Source: Aselliscus stoliczkanus
Taxonomy: Eukaryota > Chordata > Mammalia > Chiroptera > Hipposideridae
NCBI GenBank assembly: GCA_033961575.1
Contig: CM066737.1
Coordinates: 47,034,771-47,098,770 of the forward strand
DNA: 64,000 nucleotides
Direction of reading: 5' to 3'
Position 1 is the first letter of the stretch; every line of letters begins with the position of its first letter. The translations under genes and the position numbers were made by a program. Shown piece by piece: positions 48,061 through 59,607 of this stretch. The notes beneath the pieces are model-generated. The model worked only from the letters and a program-made list of their open reading frames with translations. It searched no databases and was not told the DNA's origin.

Positions 48061-49077
48061 CATTTTTAGTGATAAAATGTTTTTATTGAGAGCTTCCTCT
48101 ATTCCCAAGGGGAAACATTGGAAAACATTTCCTACCCCTGCCCAAAGGAAGTAAACAAAATAAATGATAATAAGAAAAGCAGGGAAATGAAGGGTTATAC
48201 ATAGAGACTTATCCACACAATAAACCCTACACTTTGTATAAACTCTACACTTTGTTTACTTTGATGTATATATTGAAAGGCCAATTTTTGTAGAAATTGC
48301 TTGGAGCATATGATGACTGGACATTTAGGAATCCCACAAAGGGAAAAATCAGGTTATGTGCATCAATAATCAGCTGCCCTTTTGAGAAACATGAAAGAAA
48401 GCTGATGGAAGCTTCAGTTAAAGACACAGTCCATCTGTGAGTCAAAAATCTGATTGCCATCTCTAATTCTCTGCTAAAATGGAAGCTCTGAAGGCACGGC
48501 TGTTACTTTGAATAACACCCCATGTTTTAATGACTTTTTAGCCAAGCTTAGACCAGATGACCTTCAGGACAATTGGACTATTAATCAGCAGGATGTCTCA
48601 TGATTATTTGATGTCTTTCAGCTATTTTCACACAAAACTCTATTATTAGCCTTATTTTTCTCAAAAAGACATAGGCACAAAGCCAGCGATAGCCAACCTG
48701 AATACTTGCATTTATAGGAAGATGTTCTGAAAAAGATATAATTCAGTGAGGACTGAAGCTGGCTGTAGTATGGGGAGATGAAAGTGGGAGTGCATGTCAC
48801 TGGAAGAATGATAGCTGCAGTAGTGAGTTTTACTGCCACTGCCCTGGCTTGTGAGAGGTCTTCTCTACAGTTAGTGTTCAGAGATTAATTGGAAATATCC
48901 CACTTGAAAGAAATCCCCAGGAGCAGACTGAGAACACAAGCAGTCAAATATAGGCAACAAGGTTCACTCTGAAAGCAGTGTTGTGTTAGTTCAGAGGACC
49001 TGACTTTCAGAGAAATTGATTACAGATTTAGCAAGAACACTTATTTCATATTTTCCTTTTTCGAGCCTCATAGAAGG
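48061..49077. other. Non-coding region without recognised features
   Basis: AT-rich; no gene, RNA gene or recent repeat recognised. Confidence 0.5.
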
Positions 49078-49200
49078 AGGGGTTATCATTTTGTGAGGGG
49101 TGTAAATGTCTATTACAATGTTTTGTACACTTGAAACTAATAAAAATGAATACAATGAAAATAGAATAATGTCAATACAATTAAAAAGTAAAATAAAAGC
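49078..49200 (+). mobile_element. Short L1 3'-end fragment
   Basis: 'ggaggggttatcattttgtg', then 'tgtacacttgaaactaataa' and an A-rich tail, as at 38470-38549. Confidence 0.75.
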
Positions 49201-49396
49201 CAGAAATAATATTAAAACTAAAAAAACCCAAAAGTTTTCAAAGAACTCTATCAGTCTTGACCACAGCAAACACTGGATTTTAAAGTCAGAAAGCACTTTT
49301 AGCAAATGATGAGATGAAGGCTTAAAGGTTTGAGGATACTTTAAGCCTCATTCCGTTTCAGTGGTGAGGAATACAGACACTTTAAAAAGGACTTGA

Positions 49397-49402
49397 GTGC
49401 TC

Positions 49403-49453
<51 letters not shown>

Positions 49454-49503
49454 GGCCCCTGCGCAAGGATGACACGCAAATTCGTGAAGTGTTCCATATT
49501 TTT
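49397..49503 (+). pseudogene. RNU6P: U6 snRNA retrocopy
   Basis: Full-length U6 spliceosomal RNA sequence from 'gtgctcgcttcggcagcaca' to 'gttccatattttt'. The ACAGAGA box (49436-49442) and the AGC-type catalytic segment (49447-49451) are intact. I see one substitution against the mammalian U6 sequence I know (T instead of C at 49490, in 'gaagtgttcc'). No upstream PSE/TATA arrangement is seen: the 5' flank is the target duplication. It is the 5' half of a U6/L1 chimera, so transcription is unlikely. Confidence 0.95.
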
Positions 49504-50081
49504 TATTATGTTGAGTGAAATAAGTCAGTCAGAGAAAGACAAATACCACATGATCTCACTTATATGTGGAATTTGAAAAACTGAATGAATGAGCATAAGA
49601 AACAGAAATAGTTTCATAGATATAGAGGAAAAACAGGGTTGCTAGTTGGGAGAGGGGTGGGGATGAGGGAGAAGGGGAAAGGATTAGACAGCATAAATAG
49701 GTAACTACAGTATTGTCACAGGGATATGAAAGACAGTTCGGGGAATATAATGTTATTAAAATTTTGTGGGGTGTCAGATGGTCACATGTTTTGTTAGGGA
49801 GACCACTTCATGGATGGAGTAGAGGCTTGATCACGGCACTGTATACCTGAAATTGATGTTGTATAATATTGTATGCCAACTGTAATTGAATATATAGACA
49901 GTCATGGGATGTGGATTATATAGTGGAAGTGAGTCAAAGGAATTGTAATAGATAGTATGATATGGAGGCGGGAGAAGTGGGAGGGGAGAATTGGGGAAGG
50001 GGGGTTGTCACTTTGAGGGGTAAAAAGTATAACTATTGCACTTTGTTGTACACCTGAAGCTAATTAAAAGTATATATTAAA
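49397..50081 (+). mobile_element. U6-L1 chimeric retrocopy
   Basis: U6 (49397-49503) joins in its terminal U-run to L1 from the ORF2 C-terminal end ('attatgttgagtgaaataag', 49505) through the complete 3' UTR to an A-rich tail (50070-50086). The duplication aaaaaggacttgag at 49384-49397 and 50082-50095 encloses both parts. This fits known U6/L1 chimeras made when reverse transcription switches template from L1 RNA to U6. Confidence 0.95.
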
Positions 50082-50439
50082 AAAAAGGACTTGAGTTTTT
50101 GAAGCATCATCTCACTGGTCAGAGGTGATTACATAAGTACAGAAAGAGGTTTTAGAGAAGTGACCTCATGAATGTACAGGCAAAATTCTCTGATAGTCCA
50201 TAAAGCTCTTTCTTGGAGGGGTCCAGCCACACCCCTGGATGGCCATAGAACTTGTTCATTATCCCACTGAATTTACAAAAATAATAATAAAATATCTTAG
50301 TAACACATACCTAAGTTCTAGAAGGAACTCAAGGTACCCTCTCTCCACAAGAAAGAAACACAGAAGGGCCTGACAGAGTACAATGTGGAGGGGCTAAAAG
50401 TAAGGGCTCTGTTGCAAATGGTAAGCAAAAATCATAAGG

Positions 50440-50970
50440 AATCACCATATTAAGATCAGACAAAATAGACTTTAAGTCAAAAACTGTCACAAGAGACAAA
50501 GAAAGACACTGTATAATAATAAAAGGATCAATTCACCAAGAAGATATAGCAATTGTAAATATTTATGCAGCAAACCTCAGAGCCCCTAAATATATGAATT
50601 GAATTTTGACAGAATTAGAGGTAAAAATAGACAGCAACACTATAATAGTAGGAGATTTCAATACCCCACTTTAATAATGGATAGAATAAACAAACAGAAG
50701 ATGAATAAGGAAATAGAGGACTTGAACAACACCATAGACTAATTGGACTAATAGACATACACAGAAAATTTCACCAAGCAATAGCAGAATATATTCTTAT
50801 TGTGGAACATTCTCCAGGATAGACAATATGTTAGGCCACAAAACTAGTCTTAACAATCAAGATTTAAATCATGCAAAGTATTTTTTCCATTCATAATGTA
50901 ATGAAGCTAGGAATCAATAGCAGAAGGAAAACTGGAAAATCCACAAATATGTGGAAACTAAATGACACAT
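50440..50970 (+). mobile_element. L1 ORF2 endonuclease-region fragment
   Basis: Readable text includes 'ITILRSDKIDFKSKTV', 'AIVNIYAANLRAPKYMN' and 'TIIVGDFNTPL' (~50640-50670), with stops. It ends at the composite-SINE array. Confidence 0.8.
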
Positions 50971-50971
50971 T

Positions 50972-52090
50972 CTCGGTTTTTTAAGATTTTATTGGGGAAT
51001 TGGGGGAGGGGAACAGTGTTGGGGAATTGGGGAAGGGGAAAAGGCAAGTTGTTGTCCTTCAATCTTAGTTGTGGAGGGCGTAGCAAGCTCAGATCCAAGT
51101 CCAGTAGTGCAGCTCAGCTCAAGGTGCTGTGTTCAATTAGTTGCGGGTGGGTATAGCCACCATCCCATGCGGGAGTTGAACAAGCAGCCTTTTTGTTAAG
51201 AGTGCATGCTCTATCCACTGAGACATCTGGGCAACAGCTTAGCTCAAGGTGCTGAGTTCGGTCTTAATTGTGGGTGGACATAGCCCACCATCGAACAGGC
51301 AATCTTGTTATACCAGCTGGGCCATCCTGCCCCCTGTTGGCAGCTCAGTGACAGCTCAGCTAAGGTACAGCATTCACTGACCCATGTGGGAATCAAACTG
51401 GCAGCCCTGTTGCTCAGAGCACGTGTTCTAGGTCAACTCTCAACCAACTGAGCCACTCGGCTGGCCCCATACAGTTTTTATTGGGGAATTGGGGGAGGGA
51501 AACAATGTTGGGGAATTGGGGGAAGGGACCAACCAAGTTGTTCTTCAGTCTTCATTGTGGAAGGTGCCAGTCACCATCTGGCTTCCCGTCGGCATCTTGT
51601 GGTCTCTAAGCTCAAGGTGCTGTGTACAATCATAGTTGTGAGTGGGCATAGCCACCATCCCATGTGGGAGTCAAACCAGCAGCCTTGTTGTTAAGAGCGC
51701 ACGCTCTATCTTCTGAGCCATCCGGTCAGCAGCTCAACTCAAGGTGCTGAGTTCAGTCTTAGTTGGGGGTGGATATAGCCACCATCCCATGTGGGGGTCG
51801 AATCCAGCAGCCTTGGTCAGAGCACACGCCCTATCCACTGAGCCATCCGGGTGGCTGCTCAGCTCAAGGTGCCGAGTTGACTCTTTAGTTGTGGGTGGGC
51901 ATAGCCCACCATTGAATAGGCAATCTTGTTGTTACACTAGCTGAGCCATCCTGCCACCTGTTGACAGCTCAGCAACAGCTCACCTAGGGTGCAGCATTCA
52001 CTAGTCCATGTGGGAATCGAACTGGAGGCCCTGTTGTTCAGAGCACACACTCTAAGCCAACTCTTGACCAACTGAGCCACTCGGCTGGCC
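50972..52090 (-). mobile_element. Array of composite SINEs
   Basis: Two complete minus-strand composite SINEs lie end to end (50972-51474 and 51475-52090), each with the tail 'attggggaattgggggagg' at its left and the head 'ggccagccgagtggctcag' at its right. Together they hold about eight tRNA-like units. The junction contains 'catacagttttt', which matches the flank of the SINE at 18551. Confidence 0.85.
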
Positions 52091-52091
52091 C

Positions 52092-52849
52092 AGAAGTTCT
52101 TTATCTGTCCTTCAATTTTAAATGACAGCTTTGCTGGGTACAGTAATCTTGATTAAAGTTCATTGATTTTCACCACTTAGAATATTTTTTGTGTCCAATC
52201 CCTTATGGCCTGCAAAGTTTCTGTTGAGAAATCAGCTGACAGTCTCTGGGACTTCTTTGAAGGTAACTAACTGCTTTTCTCCTGCTGCATTTTAATTATG
52301 ATGTGTCTTAGTTTGGGCCTCTTTGGGTGCACCTTCTTCGGATCTCTCTCCACTTCCTGGGCTTGTATGTCTATTTCCTTCACCAGGTTAGGAAAGCTTT
52401 TTGTCATTATTTCTTCAAATAGCCTTTCAATTCCATTTTATCTCTTTTTCTCTGGTAACCATATGATGAGAATGTTGATATGCTTGATGTTGAGACCCCT
52501 TAAACTTTCCTGGATTCTTTTGGATTCTTTTTTCTTTTTGCTGTTCAGATTGGGTGTTTTCTCTACTTTATCTTCCCAATTGCTGATTCTATTCTCTGCT
52601 TCACCTAATCTACTGCTGATTTCCTGTAATGTTCTCTTCATTTCAGTGATTGCATTTTTCCTTTCTGACTTTTTTTATGTTTCCTATCTCTTCATTGAAG
52701 TTCTCTCTGAGATCACTGAGCATCTTTATAGCCAGTGTTTTTAATTTTGCATCTGGTATATTGCTAATCTCCATTTTGTTTAGTTCTTCTTTTGGAGTTT
52801 GGTTGTTTTTTCATTTGGGGTATATATCTTTTTTTTAAATTTTATTTTA

Positions 52850-52884
<35 letters not shown>

Positions 52885-54690
52885 TACAGATGTACAAAAC
52901 AATGTAATAGTTATTTTTTTCACCCCTTACAAAGTGACTCACCCCTCCTCCCTCCCCTGCCCTCCGACACCCGATATCATACATTGACTCCATCCCTACA
53001 CTATATTCCACATCCCATGACTATATATGTGTTAAATTATAGTTGACATATAATATTGTTCAGTGGCAGTTTCAGATGCACAGTGCAGTGGTAAGGCCAC
53101 TACACCATCCATGAAGTGATCTCCCTAAAAGGACATGCATCCGTCTGTTCCCCTAAAAAAAAAAAATTTACAACCTTATTGATTATATAGTCTTCCCATT
53201 TTGTCTGCCTTCTTGCACTTGTTTCTATATATTAGGTAAGGCGCTATGTTTCCCCATCTTAGTTGAGTGGTCTTGTGTAGTAGGTTTCCTGTGGGGCCCA
53301 GTGGTACAGTTTCCCTGGTCACTTGAGCCAGGTGCTCTAGATGTGTCACTTGTGTGGGTTGTGTACCTTCCTGTTGTAGTTGAGCCTCAATTGCTGTTAG
53401 CATGTCAATGGGAGGTATTGACTCTTGGGTTGATTGGTTGTAAGGACGGCCTATGACTACAGTGGGGGAGCTGTTGTGCACGGGCTGACCCTACAGAGCA
53501 GGATTCACTTTAGCAGGGCTCTTCTCCCTGTCCAGTTTGCCTCTTGGGTGTGTTGTTGATGGAGGCCGCTGGGTGGTACTTTGGCTGGGTCTATGGTGGG
53601 TCACTGGTTGTGTGGTCCTCAGAGTGTCCTGGTAGGGGCCCTGCTGTAGACCATGTTCAGCAACACCCTGTGCCCTGCCTGGTGTCACCTGGAATGAGCC
53701 CAAAAGCTTTTCTGCAGATGGCAACCATTCGTGCTAGGTTTGGGGATATCTGGGAGATGTTAAGGTATGAACTGAGGCCAGCTTTGCGAACACCAGGTTT
53801 AAGGCTGCTTAGCAAGAGGTATGGGGAATGCTGAGGCCAGATCCTGTTTCTTTGGGCTTTGTGAACCTTTGAGAGATTTTAGAAAAGTCTGAAGCATGAC
53901 CCAAGACAGGTCATTTATATTGAAAAGCCTCTAGAAGCTGATTGGATGGGCTCATAAGTTAAGCGGGGCTAGGTCTCAGGGAATAACAATGACAGGGTAG
54001 ATGAATGGTGTTAGCTAGGTTGATGAAGACTCAGATATTGTGCTCACCTATGTCTGCACATTGAGTGAGGGGAGGGCTCAAGAAAGGAATAATGCCTTCT
54101 GCCAGCACTTCTATCTGGAAGAAAGCTGCCTCTCCAGCCATTGCCCTGAAGCCAGACAATTCAGTTCCTCCCCATATGTCCCTAGTGCTTTTCGAGCTGC
54201 TGTCCCAGCACTGCAGTTCAGAGAAAGTGAGTATTTCAGCTAGTAAGTCAATGCATGTGCTTTTTAAGAGGAACTCCTGGGACATCAGCAGCCCTCAGTT
54301 TCATTAAGCCACAATCTCCATTGTTTGTCCCAGCCAGGAGTTGTGAGGACTGCTCTTCCCAGCACTGGAACTCTGAGCTAGGGAGCCTGGTGTGGGGCTA
54401 GGTATCCATTGCTACTCAGTGGGAACCACTGAAGCTGATATATCCCTCCCAATTTAAGTGCCATGTGTGGGTGTGGGAACAGCCCATTCCAAATTTTTGC
54501 TTCTCTTACCACTCTTGGCCTGGTTTCTTTTGAATATCCTGAATTGTTGGACTTCTGTTCAGATAGATTTCAAGTGATTTCAATGATGTTTGTTCTGTGG
54601 TTTAACTGTAAATTTGATATGGTCATGAGAATATGCAAACAATGTTTATCTACTCTGCCATCTTTACTGGACATCCTCCAGAAAGGACAT
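52092..54690 (-). mobile_element. Minus-strand L1: ORF1 and 5' UTR
   Basis: 5' end near 54675 ('ccagtaaagatggcagag'), leader to 53190, ORF1 at ~53185 leftward to 52092 with coiled-coil text ('ISSRLGEAENRISNWEDK' near 52590). No ORF2 remains, since the SINE array lies at its left end. An L1 3' end (52839-53190) has inserted at the ORF1 start. Confidence 0.75.
52839..53190 (-). mobile_element. L1 3' end inserted in L1 ORF1
   Basis: T-rich tail with (TTA)n at 52853-52884, then antisense L1 3' UTR ('acagatgtacaaaacaatgt'). The near-duplication 'tatatatctt' / 'tatatagtctt' surrounds it. Confidence 0.75.
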
Positions 54691-54949
54691 TACTGATACT
54701 CTGACCATCTCCTCTAAGTTGGCCAGCTGAATACATGGTTAACCAAAACTTTATCTATTTAGTTCACTAAATTAACCAGATTAAGAATATAAGGTGTAAT
54801 GAACATACCCCAGCTTCTAGAAGGATGCAAGTGTCCATCTCCTCACTTCACAGAAGGGGAGTACTCCTGGGAATCAGAGGAGGGAGAACAGTAGGATGTG
54901 GAGCTTAAAAGCAAATTTAGATTAGCAGCACTTTGGTATTCCTTATTGC

Positions 54950-55135
54950 CTATAAAATGTTAGGCACACTTTGACCTAGCTGTGCCTGAGTTTCCTCAGT
55001 TGTCAAATTGGGGATAAATATATGTAAAATCCTTACTAGATTGTTGTGTGGATCAAATGAGACAACCTATGTGAACTCACTTAGCATAATAGTTGGCACA
55101 GAGAAAGCATTTAGTAAATGTAGCTGTTAATGTTA
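54950..55135 (+). mobile_element. MIR SINE fragment
   Basis: 'tgcctgagtttcctcagttg', 'aaattggggataaatatatg', 'atcaaatgagacaac', 'ggcacagagaaagcatttag'. Bases 54691-54949 and 55136-55611 around it hold nothing recognised. Confidence 0.85.
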
Positions 55136-55611
55136 AATAACCAAGGTGATCCAGGCCGCAGCTCTGGAGAGTAGAGCTTTTGATGTCATGCAGGAAGCCA
55201 TTAAATCTCCATGTCCTTGGTGCAAGCTTACTGTATCCTCTCTCCATTGCTCCTTTGATTCTTTTGATGTCTCTATGGTATTTCGTGGGTGTTGGTAGGA
55301 AGCTCCCACCCTGAATAGGACTAGGTATGGGAATTGGAATACCTTAGCTCTAGATGAAGGGACAAACATTCTTTTGATCCCCAAGTTTTTTTAAGGTTCT
55401 CTGCTCTTTGATTATACAGTGATAATTTCTAAAAGTAAGAAAAGGCCTAGAACAAAGAGGCCAAGGAAGCTGGTCAGAGTATGTTTAGTGTTATGAACCT
55501 TAGATCTGCATAGAGCCTTAGAAGGATGGTATCCTTAGTCAATTTCTATATCTGCTCCCCCTTCTATCACTTTCCCTTACTATTCTTCTATAACATTAAC
55601 CTGCTTTTTGT

Positions 55612-57345
55612 GATAACAGCTTATTATTGAGATATAATTTACATACTATTCAATATACCCATATAAAATGGTTTTCAGTACAACTACAGAGTTGTGAAAT
55701 CTTCACCATTATATAGTTTGAAAATATTTTCATCATTCCCAAAAGAAACCCTGTGCTCACTGAGCAATCACTTCCCCATTCCCTTTCCCCCAGTCCCTAG
55801 CAACCATTAATCTACTTTCCAATGCTATAAATTTGCTTACTCTGGAATTTCGTATAAATGAAATCATATGAAAATGATCTTTTCTGTCTAGCTTACTTCA
55901 CTTAGCAAAATGTTTTCAAGGTTCATCCATTTATAATAGCATGTGTCAGAATTTCCTTCTTTTTATGGTTGAATAATATTCCTTTGCATGGATATACCAC
56001 AATTTGGTTATCTATTCATCAATTGATGGACTTTTGGGTTATTTCAACCTTTTGACAATTGTAAAAAGTGCTACTGTGAATATTCATACACACGTTTTTT
56101 TTTTGAATACTTGTTTTCAGGGTTAATTTTTGGGTATATACCTAGGAAAATAATTGCTGCATCATATGGTCATTCTGTGTAACTTTTTTAGGAATTACCA
56201 AGCTGTTTTCCACATCAGCTACGTGATTTTACATTCCCACAAGCAATGTGCAAAAGATCCAAAATTTTCACTTCCTATCCAACACTTATTTTCTATCATC
56301 ATCATTATCATCATCCTTATATTATTTTAAGATTTTACTGGGGAATTGTGGGAGGGAACAGCATTGGGGAATCAGGGAAGGGGAACAGACAAGTTGCTAT
56401 TCTTTTGTTCTTCAGTCTAGATGTGGAGGACATCACTTCACTGGCCCATGTTAGTATTGTGATCATTGTGCTCTTCCCGGCTGAGGGAGGTCGGTCGCCG
56501 ACCATTGGACGGCCACTCACAGCAGCTCATTCTGGCTGTCGGCCACTCACAGTAGCCTATGGCAGCCCACTGCAGACCCACTGCAGCCTACGCCATCGCT
56601 GGCAACTCACTGCAGCCCAGCTCCAGGTTGAGCTGTTGTTCACCATCTTAGCTGTACAGGGCACAGCATCTCTGGCCCATGTGGAATCCGAAACAGTGGT
56701 CCTGCTGCCCAGAGCTCGCATTCCCAAGCCAACTCTTAACCAACGAGCACTCAGCCAGCCCGTATCATCATCATTATTATTATAATTATTATTGCCATCT
56801 TAGTGGACATAAAGTGGTATATTTTTGTGGTTTTGATTTGCTTTTTCCTAATGACTGATGATACTGAGCATCATTCCATGTGCTTATTGGCCACTTACAT
56901 ATATTCTCTGGAGAAATATATACTCAAGTCCTTTGCTGATTTTGGAATCAGGTTTTATTTTTCTTGTCGAGTTTTATGTGTTCTTTACATAGTCTGAATA
57001 CTAGGCCCTTATCAGATATATGAGTTGCAATCATTCCCACCCCTTCTATTGGATGTCTTTTCACTCTCTGGATAGTATCTTTCGATGCACAAAAGTTTTT
57101 AATTTTGATGAAGTCCAATTTATCTGTTTTTACTTTTGTTGGTTGTGCTTTTGGTGTCATATCTAAAACACATTGCCTAATCCAAGGTCATGAAGATTTG
57201 TGCTTATGTATTCTTCTATGTGTTTTATAGTTTTAACTCCTATATTTAGGTCTTTGATTCATTTGGGGTTAATTTTTGTATATGGTGTGAGGTGAAGTAG
57301 AAGTTCAGCTTCTGTCTTTTGAATGTGCACATCTAGTTGTCCTCA
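55612..57345 (-). mobile_element. Old L1 ORF2 C-terminus and 3' UTR
   Basis: Antisense L1 of an older class than the others. It begins 'ttattgagatataatttaca' (55625) and includes 'ggttgaataatattcctttg' (55968) and the segment to 57345. A composite SINE splits it at 56325-56761. Confidence 0.8.
56325..56761 (-). mobile_element. Composite SINE
   Basis: Tail 'aagattttactggggaattg' at 56329 and a head near 56760 ('gggctggctgagtgctcg'). Duplication candidates are the 'atcatcat'/'tattatt'-type flanks, which are low complexity and therefore uncertain. Confidence 0.82.
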
Positions 57346-57429
57346 AATTGCTTTTATTTCCTTAAACACTCTGAGCATTTTTATGACTTGAGTCCTCTTC
57401 ATTTTCTGTTTCTTCTGCCTGAAAGTTTC

Positions 57430-57536
57430 TTTTTTTTTTTTTGAGGGCAGTGTCACTGGCCCTCATATGTGGGACCCGAACCGGGGCCACTGGCTTCCCA
57501 AGACCAGCGCTTAACCACCGCGCCACTCGGCCTGCC
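57430..57536 (-). mobile_element. Short tRNA-related SINE
   Basis: T-run, 'gagggcagtgtcactggc', then the head. The duplication 'aagtttctt' is on both sides. Confidence 0.9.
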
Positions 57537-57580
57537 CAAGTTTCTTAACTTGGCTTTTTGCATGCCTGGCTGTTTTGATC

Positions 57581-57685
57581 TTTTTTTTTTTTGAGGGCAG
57601 TGTCACTGGCCCCCATACGTGGGACCCAAACCGGGGCCGCTGGCCTCCCAAGCCAGCACTCAACCACTGTGCCACTCAGCTGGCC
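57581..57685 (-). mobile_element. Short tRNA-related SINE
   Basis: Second copy, 150 bp away in the same orientation. The duplication 'ttttgatctttt' is on both sides, so it is an independent insertion. Confidence 0.9.
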
Positions 57686-57989
57686 CTGCTTTTGATCTTT
57701 TAAGACTCATGTCAAATATCACCTCAGAGCCTTTCCTAACTACCTGATTTAATCTAAAGTTGTCCTTATTCTCACTCAACACCCTATTTTATAAACAAAT
57801 TATATTTTTGTGTTAGAACTTACCACGATATTTTATTAATTGTTCACTTGTTTAATTGGTTTTCTTTCTCACTAGAATGTGAGCTCTGTGAGAGCAGAGC
57901 CCTTGTCTATCCTGTTTTATCACTGTATCTCCAGTGCTTGACTCATAATAGCAGTCAACAAATCACTGTAAAATGAATGTAATGGCCCC

Positions 57990-58835
57990 ATCACTAGTAT
58001 ACTGACAACAATGTCCTCCAAATTATTTTTCCACTTAATAGATGATCTGTCCTCATAGTGCATGAGGATGGTTTTTAATTTTCTAAATTTGTTTTCCTAG
58101 GTAAGAAAATTAAGTTCTGAAAGGGGAAAAGTGATTCCTTAAGGTCAAACATAGAGGCTTTGATTTGTGGAATAATTCCCACAGCATTAATTTAGCTGTG
58201 GTGTCCCACAAGAGTAAAACAGAAAGACTCAAGAGACCATTCAAGGGCAAATCCAAGGTGTTTGAACCTCCTTTCAGCCTCCCTGTTGTTCCTCAAAGTT
58301 TCTCTAAATTCAGGGAGGAAACCCAGGTATACCAGACTTGTGGCTCTTTGCCAAACACAACAAATGTCAGTTACTGAGTGGCCCTTTAAAACTCATTAAA
58401 AATGAAAAAGACTTGTTAACAAGCTGGAAAATACAGTTGCATTTCTGAGTGAAATTGGTTTCTCAAGCTCATCCTTGGTTACTTCCGGACAATTGTTGGT
58501 CAATAAAGTACCTAACTCTGAATAATTTTTAACCACTCTGCTCCCTGCAACCCCTATATTCTCACATCCTTCCTCAGCGAATTTTCCTGAACTAGATCTT
58601 GTTCTTGAGAGACTGTGGTGTGTGGAAAATAGGTAAGAAGATGACTGAGCAATTTTCGTAGCCTTCACAAGTCCTTGTCTCTTTATCCATCTTTTCATTG
58701 TGGAGGTTTATCAAGGTTGTTCCTGTCCTTGGCCCTCATATATGATAAGCATCTTGGTCATGTCATCTACACTTAGGACGTGTCTTCCACTATTGAACTT
58801 TCAGCCCAGAATTTTTCCTGTGAGCTCCAGACTCA
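57990..58835. other. Non-coding region without recognised features
   Basis: AT-rich. A 100-codon minus-strand open frame (58396-58698) has no family resemblance I can name and no supporting signal. Confidence 0.5.
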
Positions 58836-59607
58836 TATAACAGGATGTACAACACAAGGCAATAGTTATACTCTTTAACCCCCAAAGTAAAAAAACCCCT
58901 CCCCCAGTTCACCACCCCACTCCCACCCCATATCATACATATCCATCACAACTCCCCTGACTCCCCTCCACAGTATACTCCACATGCCGTGACCATCCAC
59001 ATATTCAATTGCAGTTGGCATACAATACTATACAACATCAGCTTCAGGTGTACAGTGCAGTGATCAAGCCTCTACTCCATCCATGAAGTGGTCTCCCTAA
59101 CAAGACATGTTACTATCTGACACGCCACAAAATTTTTACAACATTATTATATTCCCCGAACTCTATTTCATATCCCTGTGGCAATATTGTAGTTGTCTAT
59201 TTATGCTGTCTAATCCCTTCCCCTTCCCCCCCATCCCCACACCCCTCCCAACTAGCAACCCTCAGTTTTTCCTCTACATCTACGAGTCTGTTTACTTTGA
59301 TCGTTCACTCAGCTCTTCAGACTCCACACACAAGTGAGATCACATGGTACCTGTCCTTCTCCAACTGACTTATTTCTCGCAACATAATAGTCTCTTCACA
59401 ACATTATCAATTACATTCCCAGAACTGCCCCCATATCCCTGCGGCAACATTGTAGTCCCACATACACTGTCCAAAACCTTCCCCCTCTCCCTATTCCCCA
59501 CTCCCTCCCAGCCAGCAACCATCAGTTTTTCCTTTATATCTGCTTGATATGACTTCAATCTTCTTAAATTGTCTCTCCGGGTTAGCTTGTTTACCCCTTT
59601 CTTTTGT

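Larger units (their letters stand above)
57400..57985 (+). mobile_element. L2 LINE fragment split by two SINEs
   Basis: L2 3'-end phrases: 'gtcaaatatcacctcagagc' (57712), 'agcctttcctaactacctga', 'agaatgtgagctctgtgaga' (57875), 'cactgtatctccagtgcttg'. The part before 57690 is less certain. Confidence 0.8.

Noticed and set aside
49397..49503. Functional U6 snRNA gene
   Set aside because: The 5' flank is only the target duplication, with no U6-type upstream promoter visible, and the 3' side is fused L1. It is a retrocopy.
50972..52090. Regular repeats resembling a CRISPR-like or satellite array
   Set aside because: The units are tRNA-like modules of two composite SINEs with tails and heads, and this is a mammalian genome.
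58396..58698. 100-codon minus-strand frame as a gene
   Set aside because: No motif or supporting signal. It lies in otherwise featureless sequence.
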